A stretch of DNA of 64,000 nt from Whitmania pigra. Lineage: Eukaryota; Annelida; Clitellata; Hirudinida; Haemopidae. Position numbers and translations under genes: made by a program. The stretch spans positions 2,030,001-2,094,000 of the forward strand of contig JAJTWR010000481.1 of NCBI GenBank assembly GCA_021613335.1, written 5' to 3'. Shown here piece after piece: positions 37,375-49,222 of the stretch; position 1 is the first letter of the stretch; each line of letters begins with the position of its first letter. A model generated the notes under the pieces. That model worked only from the letters and a program-made list of their open reading frames with translations, searched no databases and was not told the DNA's origin.

Positions 37375-40300
37375 ATTATTAACCCAGCAGCATGTGTTTC
37401 ACCCTAAATTAATGTCTTGTAAACTTAAGAAACTTATTCGGTTGCCGAAGGAATGACGTATCGCCCTTGCCATTGTTTACGAACAAAAGAAATTAATTAA
37501 AGAAAGAAACAGCAATAAAAGTGCCAGAAAACATAAAAAAATAGCATAAAAAAAAAAAGAAATCCATACCATATCCTCATATTGCCAGCATTGTGGGACA
37601 GCATCTGAATCCTGTTGAAGTAAGTCAGTTCATCCAAGCTTTCATAAAGCCCCTGCCTTTTTGCCAATTCTCTCAATGACTGGGCCTGGTCATGATGGCG
37701 AGATAAAAAAAATTCATTTAACAAAAATGAACGCTTAATAAATCAGTTGATAACCTTAATTGGTTAACAACGTTAACAATCAGATTAATTGGTTAGTCAG
37801 CTGCTTGCTTTCACAAACGATGGCACAATCTCAGAAATGCAAATGCACTCAAATAAACATCCTCTGATCATGGCAGATGAACGTACGCAAAAATTGAAAA
37901 AAAAAGCACTTTTTAATTATAATAAAAAAATAAAAAGTAATATAAAAAAATAAATAGCACTTTTTAATTATTAACCTGTTGGTAGAGGTTGGATGAGTTT
38001 TTAGCAAGTTCTATGAGTTCTTGCAGGGTACAGGCTGCAATCTTCTGCAATGTTTTTAATTAGAAATATTTTAGCTTTCAAATTACTTCGCAGCATAAAT
38101 TAAAATCATTGCCATCATCATCATCATCACAAATGAATGAATGAAGGAATATTAGACAATCTTTAGAGTGGCATCAGTCTATCAATGGATGTCAAGGCCC
38201 TCAAGATCACCCTCATTATCATGGTAATCGTCATCATCACCATCGTCGTCGTCATCATCATCATCATCATCATCGTCGTCATCATTACCATCATCAACCA
38301 CTCCAACTGACCGCTTCGCTGGTCCATCCCTCCTCAGACTCCTGCTCCAGGGACTTGGGTATGTCCGTGAAGCTTCTGAACCTCATGCCCTTGTCCTTCT
38401 CGACGAACGGGGTGAAGGTCGCCTCGACATCCATGTCCAAGAAGTCGAGGTGCTCGATGCAGCCAGTGGCTATGAATTCCTATGGCAGCAAGTGATGATT
38501 ATGATGATGATGTTGATAATAATGATGGGCATGGATGTAACGATCCATCACAAACATGGTATTCAACGATGATGGAGATGACGCTATTGATGGTGACGAC
38601 AATGACTCATCCCTACTTGAAGTCTGCCCAGTCTGACTTTGGTACCGTCGCAATCTCCTTGTTTAAACTGAGTGAGGAGGTCCAAAATATACCTTGAACT
38701 GGGACCACTGCAAAGGAAATACCAAAACAATCCAAAATTACTTTACAGACAACCATTTTTACATTTAGGAGAGACTCCTTGAAGTGGCGGTCTGCCAAAA
38801 TATTAAAAAAATGCTACAATTATAATTCTATTAGCTTTCCGACAAATTTATAATCGCCAAAGATTATATAAACACGTAGCAATGAGCAGAAACAATCATG
38901 GATTAAAATATGTGTTAAAATGTTGAAGAAATTATGGATTGCAATAATACGTTGATTACAAAATTAAATAGATTAAAAAAATACGTTGATTACAAAATTA
39001 AATAGATTACAAAATACGTTGATTACAAAATTAAATGGACTGTAAAAATATGTGAATTACTTGAGGTTTTCCTCTCTGATGATCATGCAGAACGTCGGCC
39101 TGCCTGCAAGTTTCCAACACCTTCCCAGGAATGCGAGGTCACTCTTCAAATTATTTTCAATTTTTTAAAAATTATTGTTAATTGTTGTAAAAATAATCAG
39201 ATTATATTATTATTAGTTAAATAATCATATCATGATGTTAACAACCAAATATATATTAATGGCATCAAGATTTTACTAACGTGCATTTGAAATCAATAAC
39301 TGACCGTTAGTTTAAAAAATTTCCAAGAGGCATTATATAAATAATAGATAAAATGGTTAATCAAATATTTCTTAAGCTCATGCTTATAAAAATTACCAAA
39401 CAAATTAATAAAGCTAAGTAGGAGGCATGATAGAAAATAAAAATAAATTAAAATTAAGCAGATGAATAAATAAATAAATTATTAAATTTTTTGAAAAAAT
39501 TAAACAACTGAGGATTTAAACAACAACTCATTAACCTTGACTTCTTGAATGACAAATTCAATATCTTGAGCGAGATAAAAATCGGACAGCTGGAAGAGAA
39601 GCGAGTAGCAGACGAAAGTATATCCGCAGGCTCTATAAATCTGAGAATTTAACACGTTTATCAACGAGATAACAACTTAAAAATCACAATCATCATGCAA
39701 TGCACAAAATAAAACGACCGTATTAAGCCCTAGTTAATAACTTAGTTATGCAACAGAGTTTAGTCAAATAGATAACTATGTTAATTTAACTAATTGTATG
39801 ATGACAAAATAGGTGGAAATAATTGTCAAAATAACCCATAAATACGATTCTATCTGGAACATCTCCGACTAAGAACAGGCCGAACGGAAGGAATAAAAAA
39901 GAATAAAAATCAAAAATGAACGTCGAAAGGAAGAAATCAAGACATCATCAGCATCAGCACCTCGATGACATCGATGACGTATTCGATGTCGAGGCCGAGG
40001 TAAAAGTCATGGAGTTCAAATAAGATGCTCGGACAGAGAACGATGGATCCGAACGCTCCGTACAACTTCAGCAGGTATTGTTTGACATAACATGGATATT
40101 TTATATATACTATATTTTGATATTTTGAAATGATCATTTCTTAATTTTACAATTATGGGTAATTTGTATTTATCTAATAAAATAAATTTATCAACTGATT
40201 GTCAGAACATTAAACCTCCTAACTCAATTAACGTTATTTCTCCATTAAAAGTTAATTAAGTTAATATTAACTTCCCATTAGAAGTCGCCAATAAAAGACC

Positions 40301-43300
40301 CAAACGTAACTATCACTATCAGCACTTCTGTGAAAGATGTCAACTTAACACATCCAAACCACATTCAAATTCAATTTATTTCTCGCAAAATCCAGAAATG
40401 CACCCAAATTTCCAAAATTCAACCGCATTACCGACCTTAGCAGTTCCAAGTCCCCCGATGGGTCTCGGGGGTCGTCCCGAAAGGCCGAGCTTCGGGTTCA
40501 CCCCCAGCTGCTCGTAGGCCCTGGCGAGATCGCTGGGTGCCCAAATCTGAATGGGTTCCACCTGGTGAGGAGTTTGCGTTTGGATTCCGTAAGTGGCAAG
40601 CATCTGCTGGAGACTGGTACTCTCGGCTATGAGTGCCACTTGGATTACCAGGTCAACTGGTGAACTCTGAAAGTGCAATTACATGGATGAAGAAGTTAAA
40701 GAGGTCATCTTTCATCTTGTGAACGTCTGCTTTTAAAATGCAATTAATACATTTCTTTAAGAATATCTTGTCATATTTATTTGTCTGTAAATAGAGTTGC
40801 AGGCAATTAAATAAGAATTTAATCTTAAGCTAATTAATATTAATAAATAATAATTACCATTAAAATTATTAATAAATACAAAACTATTAAATTAACATTA
40901 TTACTAATATTATTAAAATAATAATTACTATCAATATTGTAAAAACTTTTCTTAGCAGTAATCATCTTTCAATCCTTTGGCTCATCCAGTTCGTCGGTTG
41001 AAATTCAAGATGCCAACAACGACAACAGCAATAACACAAACAACAATTTAACATGACAACCGTAACAACAACAACAATAACAACCACAAATACAAAAAAC
41101 ACCTTCACCGCAAATGAAGAATTACTAACAAAATGTTCCAGCCAAAAGTAAAAATAATTTAGCAATAGAAACATGCAATGTTTACACATTGGTCTCTAAA
41201 AATCATCACGGCTTGAGATCATAATTATTATTAATTAGGCTTGTTAATATTAATATAATAATAAGGCATGCTTCCATTTAAAACAAGTGGTTGGATTCCT
41301 GGGGAAGATTCAATGGAGCATGTTACAGAAACAGTTTAAAAGTAAACTTATGTTATGAAAGGAAAAATGCGATTTGATAAAAGTAGTTTTTTTATGGTGA
41401 AAGAAATAAAGCATATTTTCTTAGAAAGTGACTTAAAATTACAAATCGATTTACAGGAAATTCCAACTCAGACCTTAACAAAGAATAATTGATTAATAAC
41501 GCATTGTTTAATTCATTGTTTAATGCACTACTTAATGCATTGCTTAAAAATGCACAAAAAATATTAAACGTTTGAAACTACTTTGACAGGAAAATTAGTC
41601 ATGTTTTATAAATGAGATCAAGTTGTTAAATTGTGAATTGCAAGCAAAAAAGTATGACTAAAATTATTATAAATAATTATAACTGAAATGATTAGAACTG
41701 AAATGATTATAAATAATTACGACTGAAATGATTATAAATAATTATGACTGAAATGATTATAAATAATTATGACTGAAATGATTATAAATAATTATAACTG
41801 AAATGATTATAAATAATTATTACTGAAATGATTGTAAATAATTATAACTGAAATGATTATAAATAATTATAACTGAAATGATTAGAACTGAATGGGGGTG
41901 AATCACACAGAGAAGGATAGCTAGGCAAAACAGGTTTGAAACAATCTTCATCACAATCATGCACAACATGCTTTCCAGGTATGAAAATTCACCTGCTCTG
42001 CTGAACCTCTCTGCAATGCAAACAACGAATGAAAGTGAATTGATGCAAATTAAATGATCCTTTTGTGCTTTCAAAGTGCCGATGATGATGATGATCATGA
42101 TGATAGAGCTAGATAACAACTTGATAACAACTGCGAGCATGCTTCTAAATGTGGATATTATAATCAATGAAATACAAAAGTTATAATTAATAAGTATAAT
42201 TAAATACGTTAAAATGTTTATGAAATCCAAGCAGTTTGTTGATGTGTGAAACATCCCAGCAGAAAGACCAATAAAAAGCTAGAAATTCAGTGGGAATAAT
42301 CCACAATATGCCTTGGGATTTGAATTTTATCGAATAATTATCAAAAGAACGTGCAAGCAGTGCAAATGGAAAGAAAAGCAATTAACTAATTCTAAATCCA
42401 TTTAAAAGCTAGATCGAATCGAGGTTGGTAACTATTATAAATGAAAAATTAATATTCATCAGCTAATCAAATTATTCAAAAACTCCTTCCAACCTGAAAT
42501 GATGAGTACCTGGAATTTGCCTTTGGTCTTTCAGCAGCGGGGAGGTGTCTCTTGACAGGGTCGAGCTCAGAGATATTAATTAGGCCCTCGACTTAGGACC
42601 AATCAAAAATAAGTAGACCAGATAAACAACAAATCAGGATTGAGGTTGAGCAATTGAATGGAAGAATAAATCAGCATTCAAATTTCCATAGAAGCCATTG
42701 TCCATTGTTTATATTGTATAAATTGCATACTTTGTCGATTGTATATATTGTATACATTGCATACATTGTTGATTGTATACATTGCATACATTGTCCATCC
42801 AAGCAAAGCAAAAGCATGAAATAATTCCCTCAAGTGAACTCAAAGAAATTAATGTAAACCATCATTTTAAGCTCGAAAATAAAAGTTGAATTCGGTCAGG
42901 TTAAATGAAAATCTGATCACGAGATCTAAGTTTCAGATCGAGAAGCAAAAAGCAGACGGGCGAAGAAGCAAGCCGAGGAATCCCCAGAGGAACAGAAACA
43001 GAAACTGGATTTTCACGGAAAACGCACCTGGAAATTCAAGTAGCGATGATTGAGTCGCGGCCTGTTTGAGGCGGGAAGCCTCCTGCTCACTTGATCCAGG
43101 TCATGCTTCGACACAAGACCCTCAACTAAAAGTTCATTTTAGAACTAAAAGTGCATTGAAGGACAATGAATGAAAAGTATGCAGAATAGCCCTACACTTG
43201 GATGAGGTTTAAGATGATCATTTTAATATTTTTATTCTGACACTTAAGATATCTCAGTAGAATTTTTTTTGAGAACTTTTGGAAAGTTCAAAAACCCAGT

Positions 43301-46300
43301 TTGAAAAGAAATTCAGTAAGGCCTTCAAAAATTCTTAAAATTAAAAGAAAAATTGAAATTCAGAACCAATGACAAAATATGGTAATCGGGACTTCACAAA
43401 AAAAAATGTAAATGGCTAAAATCAAGTTAACGAAACTTTTAAAATAACTTAAAATAAACAAAAGTAACTTTTAAAATCTAACTTTTAACAAACAAAACAA
43501 ACTCAGCTGCCATGAAATATAAAACAAAAAACACTCATCCGTTCGTCCATCCATCCATCCAACTACCTAGAAGCTCGGCAATGATGTAAACCGATTGACC
43601 CCAGAGGAAGATGTTCTCCCTCTTCGGGTCGTCCAGCACCACCCCATGCTGGGTCGGGATCCTCGGTTGGCCGGGATTCTTCTTTTCCAGCTCGACCAGA
43701 TCTTTTGGCACGAAGTAATACTTTGGTACTAGGGGTCCTGAGAGAAGTCGGGTAGTATTATTTTATGAATGAATATAAATATTTTGATTAGTTTATTTAT
43801 TTTATTAAAAATTTGATAAAATGAATATGTACATCAAAGTAAAAATAAGAAAATGAATAAAAACCGGAATCAGAATCAATCAGAAGAGGTCTGAGCAAGT
43901 TCATGTATTCGTGTGCCTTCTCCAGGTCACCTTTGTAAATACCTTTCAAGCAAATGTAATAATTGTAAATTCTAAAATCAAATTTATTACAACTTATTAT
44001 TATTATTATTATTATTTATTTATTTATTTCTTCTACCATTGCATAAAATAATGTAGCAATAGACACTCTTGAGATCAGATAGGATTTGAACTCCCAAAAA
44101 ATATATTTAACGATACTCACTGTCAATGGCAAGGTAGGCATAAAACATTGGCCATTCGCATTCTATCCCGTCAAAATTCTGAAAAAGGGGAAAATTAATT
44201 AAATAAAAACTAAGAAAAATGTCTAACCGATAAAATATTAAGCTGCAAAATAAATTTGGGCACATCTTCAAAATACAAAACAGCCAGTTCATCTACTTTT
44301 AATTCACCTGTGCTTAAATAATAAATATTAATTATTAAATTTAATTATTATTAATACAAAAAAAACATGAAATTAGAAGAGCATCTCATAAATTAGTAAG
44401 AAACTACAACACAGGTCACTGTTATTTCATTACCTCACCACCATCACAACCACTACCATCATCATCACCACCACCATCATTATTATTATCATCATCATTA
44501 ACCTTCACGTCACTGGTCTTGTAGTACTTCTTCTCTTTGTCCTCCAGACAGGTTCCATAACCATCCCTGAGGAACCTCTTCAATCCATACTTCCCTTTGA
44601 GCTTCCTCAGGGCCTTGTCCAGTGTCCTGTTTACCAACTGCTCCTCGTGTATGGCAAAGACGGGCCAGCCTATTGTCATAATGAGGGCGGCATCTGTATT
44701 CTGTCGATTTGTAAAAGGAATCGATGCGTTATTAGGTAGATGCGTATTTATTAGTAGATTCATAAAAATGGCAAGTAATAGAAAACTGATGATTACATTG
44801 AGTGATCAAGGAGCAAACAAAATCGTTCAAATAGGAAAAGTCTACAGTTTAAAAAAAAAAAGAATTATCAACCATTATTCTTAACGGGTCGAATAAATAA
44901 CTATTATAACTATTAATAAATAACTATTATAACTATTACTAAATAACTATTATCAAATAACAGATCAGTGAAACCACTAAAGACCTCTGAGGCAGATTCT
45001 CTGGGAAGTATGGTATCGAAGATGATCCTATTTCTGAAGTGGGCATCGATGTCGATGAACACGACCGACCAATTGGAGCCCTGGTTGCCATACATGTTCA
45101 TCCCATTGATGGCCTCGAGGGCTGCTTTGGCTGCCCCGATGGAACTAAGGACAGACGGGCAGATTATGAAACATTATGAGAAAATATGCACTAAATCAAA
45201 TTAAAAATATTTACAGTTAAAATTATAACTCCTTAACACTTACCATGTCACCTAAACCAAAGAAATAGCAAGTGATAATTTTTAATCAAATAAAATTCAC
45301 CGCAACAAAAACAATAACAACGACAACAAGAATACAAAATAATAATAGCAATGGCCACCTCGCATGGAGTTCAACTGATCCGTTGTTATACTTGCTTCCT
45401 CTTTCCCAGATGCCAAAGTCGGGCGTTCGGTAAGCCCTCTCGATGTAGAAGACCAAGTTCTGTATGAAGTTCACTTCGTCATGTCCCCAGATGATCTTCA
45501 ACGACACGAATAACAATTAATAATGATAATGATGATGATTATGATAATAATTATTATAATAATAGTAATAACAATAATTTATAATTATAATAATAATAAC
45601 CAGATGATTATGCACCGTAAACAGATACTCACGGAACAACCAGACTGAGTCATTTGCACGAGGAATATCAGATACAAAGCCACACAATCCAACTGAAATT
45701 TAAAAAGTAATACAATTAGTGACCATTTATAAAATGTCTAGAAAATAATTAGGTGATGATAAGTTTTTAGAAAGCGTAAGAATCAATAACAAACACTATC
45801 AAGCTTATTTTAAGGAATAAAAATATTTTATTATAACTAAAAAATTAATAACATAAATAAACATGATTTTTCAACATATACTTGAAGTAACTAGCAAACC
45901 TAATACAGTAATAATTTGAATAAGCCAATGATGATGATGTTGTTGATGAAAACGATGATGGCGGTGATGGTGCATAGCTAATTACAAAAATAATTTACAT
46001 AAAACCTGAAGGTGTTCGTATTCCTCATCTTCCGTCACGGACTGCTGCGTGACGGTATGAAAAAGGACGTGAAGCGAATTCTTCGACACCTGCGTCTTCT
46101 TAAACATCTCGACTTTGTTTGCCTGGTACATCCAGCACTCTAGAATTCCTCTCATGGTCTTGACGGCCGTCAAGGACAACTCTTTCGTCCTGCCTTGGTC
46201 ATCGTCAATTCGCCTGCGAAAAAGGCGAATCTTATAAAACAACCTTAGTGGTTTTCTTGACATTCGAATTTTATTCGTTAAACTAAATCTTCTAATGTGA

Positions 46301-46935
46301 AAGAACCACATGTGAATTGCTGATGAATTGCTCTTAATTCATGTCAACACAAATTTGCATCTGAGAACTACTCCATTAAGATATTTTGCTTTAAAATTCC
46401 TAACAGTTCACTCACTTGTAAGCTTGTGACAAAGCCCACATGACGGCTGCACAATAAATGTTGTCTCTGATATTTGAAATTGTGCAGGAAGGATCACCAG
46501 TATCCTTGGGAAAAAGACCAGATGCCAAATTTTGGTATCTGATAATCTGTTTCTTAACTGCAATTGTTAAATGTTACACTAGAACAAATGAAACGATCAC
46601 AAAGTTACTTTTAGCACAGTCATCAAAATTTAAAGATGAAATTCTTTTTAAAATAATAAAAGCAACTTTTGTATTATTAAGCCTCATTCGTATGCACATC
46701 TCAAATTTTAATCACATACGGCAAAAGATCAGCTGATGTACTGAAACCAACCAAGTTGATAATATTTGTCCAATTTGGCAATAACTTCCCCATAATTAGA
46801 ATGTGATGTCTTGGCTCTGTCGTCCATTATAGCAGAATTTCTTCTCTGTCTGGCCCTGAAACTGGCCAAACTATCAGCTTCTGAACAAAATGCAGCTGAC
46901 TCCTCTGGAGAAACAGTTCCGGTTCTGTTCGGCAT
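35007..46935 (-). CDS. PHKB: Phosphorylase b kinase regulatory subunit beta
   Basis: Scaffold/regulatory subunit of the (alpha beta gamma delta)4 kinase that activates glycogen phosphorylase. 25 exons per isoform, 1104 residues (human 1093): 46935-46752, 46557-46416, 46213-46006, 45692-45633, 45495-45359, 45144-44985, 44700-44503, 44178-44121, 43942-43865, 43737-43567, then 43125-43028 or 42591-42494, 40666-40436, then 40065-39961 or 39640-39536, 39143-39061, 38707-38617, 38479-38312, 38044-37976, 37685-37570, 37063-36985, 36519-36317, 36087-35941, 35863-35734, 35586-35479, 35405-35331, 35222-35007. Blocks shared with human beta include [50 protein letters not shown] and KLGLSGRP. The N-terminus has RRNS, a protein kinase A consensus where mammalian beta is also PKA-phosphorylated. 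The protein ends CMLS, a CaaX farnesylation box; mammalian beta (ending CLIS) is reported farnesylated. Beta rather than alpha is firm. Confidence 0.96.
37205..37375. repeat. AAT microsatellite in PHKB intron
   Basis: About 170 bases of mostly AAT/ATA triplets with a few GATAAT interruptions, in the intron between 37063 and 37570. The poly-Asn/Ile frames through it are artefacts. Confidence 0.95.
38095..38290. repeat. CAT/CGT microsatellites in PHKB intron
   Basis: CAT-rich runs at about 38110-38128 and 38218-38290, mixing CAT and CGT triplets, immediately downstream of an exon that starts at 38479 and ends at 38312. Confidence 0.85.
38941..39057. repeat. 33 bp tandem repeat in PHKB intron
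   Basis: Three copies of ATACGTTGATTACAAAATTA plus AATAGATTA, ending just before the donor of the exon at 39061-39143. Confidence 0.85.
39536..39640 (-). other. PHKB: PHKB alternative exon 13b
   Basis: 105-nt exon, phase 0 at both ends, acceptor AAATTCTCAG and donor AAG|gttaat. The 35-residue product starts [20 protein letters not shown] and is collinear with human beta, which reads [20 protein letters not shown]. It is 17/35 identical to exon 13a, 320 bases upstream. Confidence 0.85.
39961..40065 (-). other. PHKB: PHKB alternative exon 13a
   Basis: 105-nt exon, phase 0 at both ends, acceptor CCTGCTGAAG and donor GAG|gtgctg. The 35-residue product starts [20 protein letters not shown]. It shares core residues (C, LF, L, DFYL, DIE, VI) with exon 13b. 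The acceptor has a weaker pyrimidine tract than that of 13b. Confidence 0.8.
41653..41892. repeat. 24 bp minisatellite in PHKB intron
   Basis: Nine or so copies of AACTGAAATGATTATAAATA plus ATTAT, nearly identical, between exon 11b and exon 12. Confidence 0.9.
41993..42010 (-). other. Possible 18-nt microexon of PHKB
   Basis: A strong acceptor (pyrimidine-rich, TTTGCATTGCAG) is followed after exactly 18 bases by a strong donor (CAG|gtgaat). Phase 0 at both ends fits between exon 11 (ends phase 0) and exon 12 (starts phase 0), adding RGSAEQ. The human protein has no insert at this point. Real microexon or chance pair of splice signals cannot be told apart without transcripts. Confidence 0.35.
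42494..42591 (-). other. PHKB: PHKB alternative exon 11b
   Basis: 98-nt exon, phase 1 start and phase 0 end, donor CAG|gttgga. With the preceding base it encodes 33 residues starting [20 protein letters not shown]. Collinear with exon 11a (18/33 identical) and with the human block ISPKDIDPVQRYVPL. Confidence 0.85.
42715..42800. repeat. Short TATATTG/CATACATTG repeats
   Basis: Four imperfect copies of ATTGTATACATTGCATACAT between exons 11a and 11b of PHKB. Confidence 0.75.
43028..43125 (-). other. PHKB: PHKB alternative exon 11a
   Basis: 98-nt exon, phase 1 start and phase 0 end, acceptor AACTTTTAG and donor CAG|gtgcgt. Product starts [20 protein letters not shown] and ends NHRYLNFQ. Splicing 11a directly to 11b shifts frame and meets a stop within a few codons, so only one can be used per productive mRNA. 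Confidence 0.85.
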
Positions 46936-48369
46936 GCTCGGAACACTCAAAGTTTCTATTTACCAATTTATTGTTAATATTTTATCTCTTAATTCTATTC
47001 AGTACGCTATCAGCCGATAGCGGGTTCGCAACTAAGGGTCGAAAAACATTAATGTTGCCTTGACCTTTGCAAAAGCTCGAAATTAAATAAATAATCGTAT
47101 GTATCGGTTTATTAATAAACGTTAGAGTTATAGTTTATTTTTTTATAATTCATTGTGTTTTATCACAACAAATCGTAATTTTGATTATAATATTAATAAT
47201 CTATATAACCAGTTAAATGATTTAGTTGATAGCAGCATGAGGGTAGGACGAATTCTGATCTAATCAGGAAGAAATTTACGCAAAAAATGCAAGAAATGAA
47301 CTACAACGAACTGTAGACTAATCTTATATCCTCTTGGATGTGAATCACAGGGGCCCCAAGTAAATTCTCCTAAACAACTCATCCAGTGCCCGAAGCGGCA
47401 AACTTTTTTTTGTAACAGACCACAACAACGCTCGTAAACAACGCAAGGAACCCTTAGTCGGTAAGGACCCGGTATCACGAAATAAAATATTCCTCAGATA
47501 GAATTAATTTGGATGACGTATTTCAACCGAGGAAATTTTATATCGCATGTTAAAGTATCATCCATCAATACCCTAACCCGGCAATATCCCCCAGTGTGAT
47601 TTATTTTATGGGTGATATTCTACATGCAATAAAAAAGTTCTCTGTGTATTCCACCCGGGTGCTTGCGACGCTGGTCCTCATAAACTTGTAAATATCTTTG
47701 AGCCATTTCGACACCATTTGAATAATATAAACTATGTGCTTGTGGCTATAGTTTAACAACAACAATAATAAATTAAATAATAAGATAAATAAATAAAAAC
47801 TCTGGCTAAGGCGTTTGAGATCCAATTCAAGGCATCCAATCTAACGCAATATGCCGCAACTTCTGAAAGCGTCAATTGATCCGCGACTGTCAATCAGCCA
47901 GAACCAACCTGAGACAAAAATAAACATTAAGCTGACCACGGGCACGCTATGCTTGAGGTTATATATTTCGACGCATCATCCGTACTTCAGGTTAAAGATT
48001 AACATTAGTTTCTTTAACTAATAAATAGTCGTACATATTAATAATATACTAATACTACTATTTAACTAATACATGGATTGATCGCTACCAAATGCTGAAA
48101 GTTACCAATAGGTGAGCCAGCAATAGCGACTATTTCGTTCAATGATTCCCGCTTCACCTGCGCTGCCCTCTACTTCATTTCGAGTTTGGCAATATGTCAC
48201 TTCAAGAACAACTGGAACTTTTTTGAACAATTTTATCCAGGCAATTAAACTGAAATTGAAAAACAATTAAAACTTTGAAACAGGAAACAGGAACTTTGAG
48301 CTCGTGCTAGAATTCAAAAAATCTACATTTGATTAGGGGATGGCCTGACCAACTAGGTCAACAAATAAT

Positions 48370-48412
48370 AATGATTAATTTATAAAGCGCCGTGTGCATA
48401 GCGTCAGAGGCG
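48370..48412 (-). mobile_element. SINE tail fragment
   Basis: TTTATAAAGCGCC, GTGTGCATAGCGTCAGAGGC and GCC match the tail of the SINE at 54.1 kb, in the same orientation; the tRNA-like head is absent, so a truncated or decayed copy. Confidence 0.65.
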
Positions 48413-48734
48413 CCTAAACAAATCTAACGTAATCGACCAATTAAGACTGATATTCCAAAACACCCACAAAAAACGGCGACCATCTCGCTCCCAAAAAACT
48501 CTTCTTCCCGCTGATTTAGTAGAATCAAGTGCTGTTCGTTAGTTTTTATGCCAATACGTTATCTTCATTCAAGGTGGTTCTCTATAGCATGGTCATGGAC
48601 AACGTTTAATAAACGCTATGAACATGAGATCTACGAGGGCACACATTTTTATTAATTTATGCTATTTATTATTTTATGTCACTTTTTAATAATGTTAGTA
48701 TCGTTAGAGGGCGCACCTTCCTTATTCTTAAATT

Positions 48735-48886
48735 CAGTGCCCGATTTAGGCATGGCGGTAACGTGCCAATTGCACAGGGGTTTCCACCAAGTAAAGAAAC
48801 TTTTGCTTGTCGGAGGGAGGGGCAACAGGCCTCACGCAGGGGCTCATGGCCTTCCACCAACACATTGCAATACACCTCCTAAATGA
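48735..48886. mobile_element. hAT-like relic
   Basis: Starts CAGTGCCCGATTTAGGCATG, typical of hAT terminal repeats, and carries GGAGGGAGGGGCAACAGGCC internally, a composition common in non-autonomous hAT elements. The expected matching right end is only recognisable as CTAAAT near 48880, and no target-site duplication was found. Confidence 0.4.
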
Positions 48887-49222
48887 GTTTCTTAATTTGA
48901 AGCCAACTTCTGTTTACTTTTTCGACTTAACATTGGCGCATCGACAGCTGTAGGTCATGCATTTATTTCATTTTGAGGTTTTCATTTTTTTTTTTGCAGA
49001 GGACCTCAACAAAACAAACGTTAGTCTTGATCACGGATTGTTTGTAGTAAATAGATCAGGTGCAACAATTTATTTTATTATTTCTAAAACCCTCTTACAA
49101 CGCTAGTTCTGTAAACATATTCAAAAAATGTAACTTCAAAATGGTGCAAATTGAAAAACGTCGAAAAATAACTTTAAACACATTTTTAAAATATCAGTCA
49201 GCCCTTGTTTTGTATTCCACAG

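Larger units (their letters stand above)
46936..49222. other. 2.3 kb intergenic interval
   Basis: Between the PHKB start codon and the RFX stop codon, both minus strand. Holds the PHKB promoter/5' UTR near 46.95-47.05 kb and the RFX 3' UTR. A SINE-tail fragment and a hAT-like relic are listed separately. No other exon recognised. Confidence 0.5.

Noticed and set aside
40962..41189. 75-codon minus-strand frame rich in Val/Phe
   Set aside because: Translation of an ACAACA/CAACAA-rich intron stretch in PHKB.
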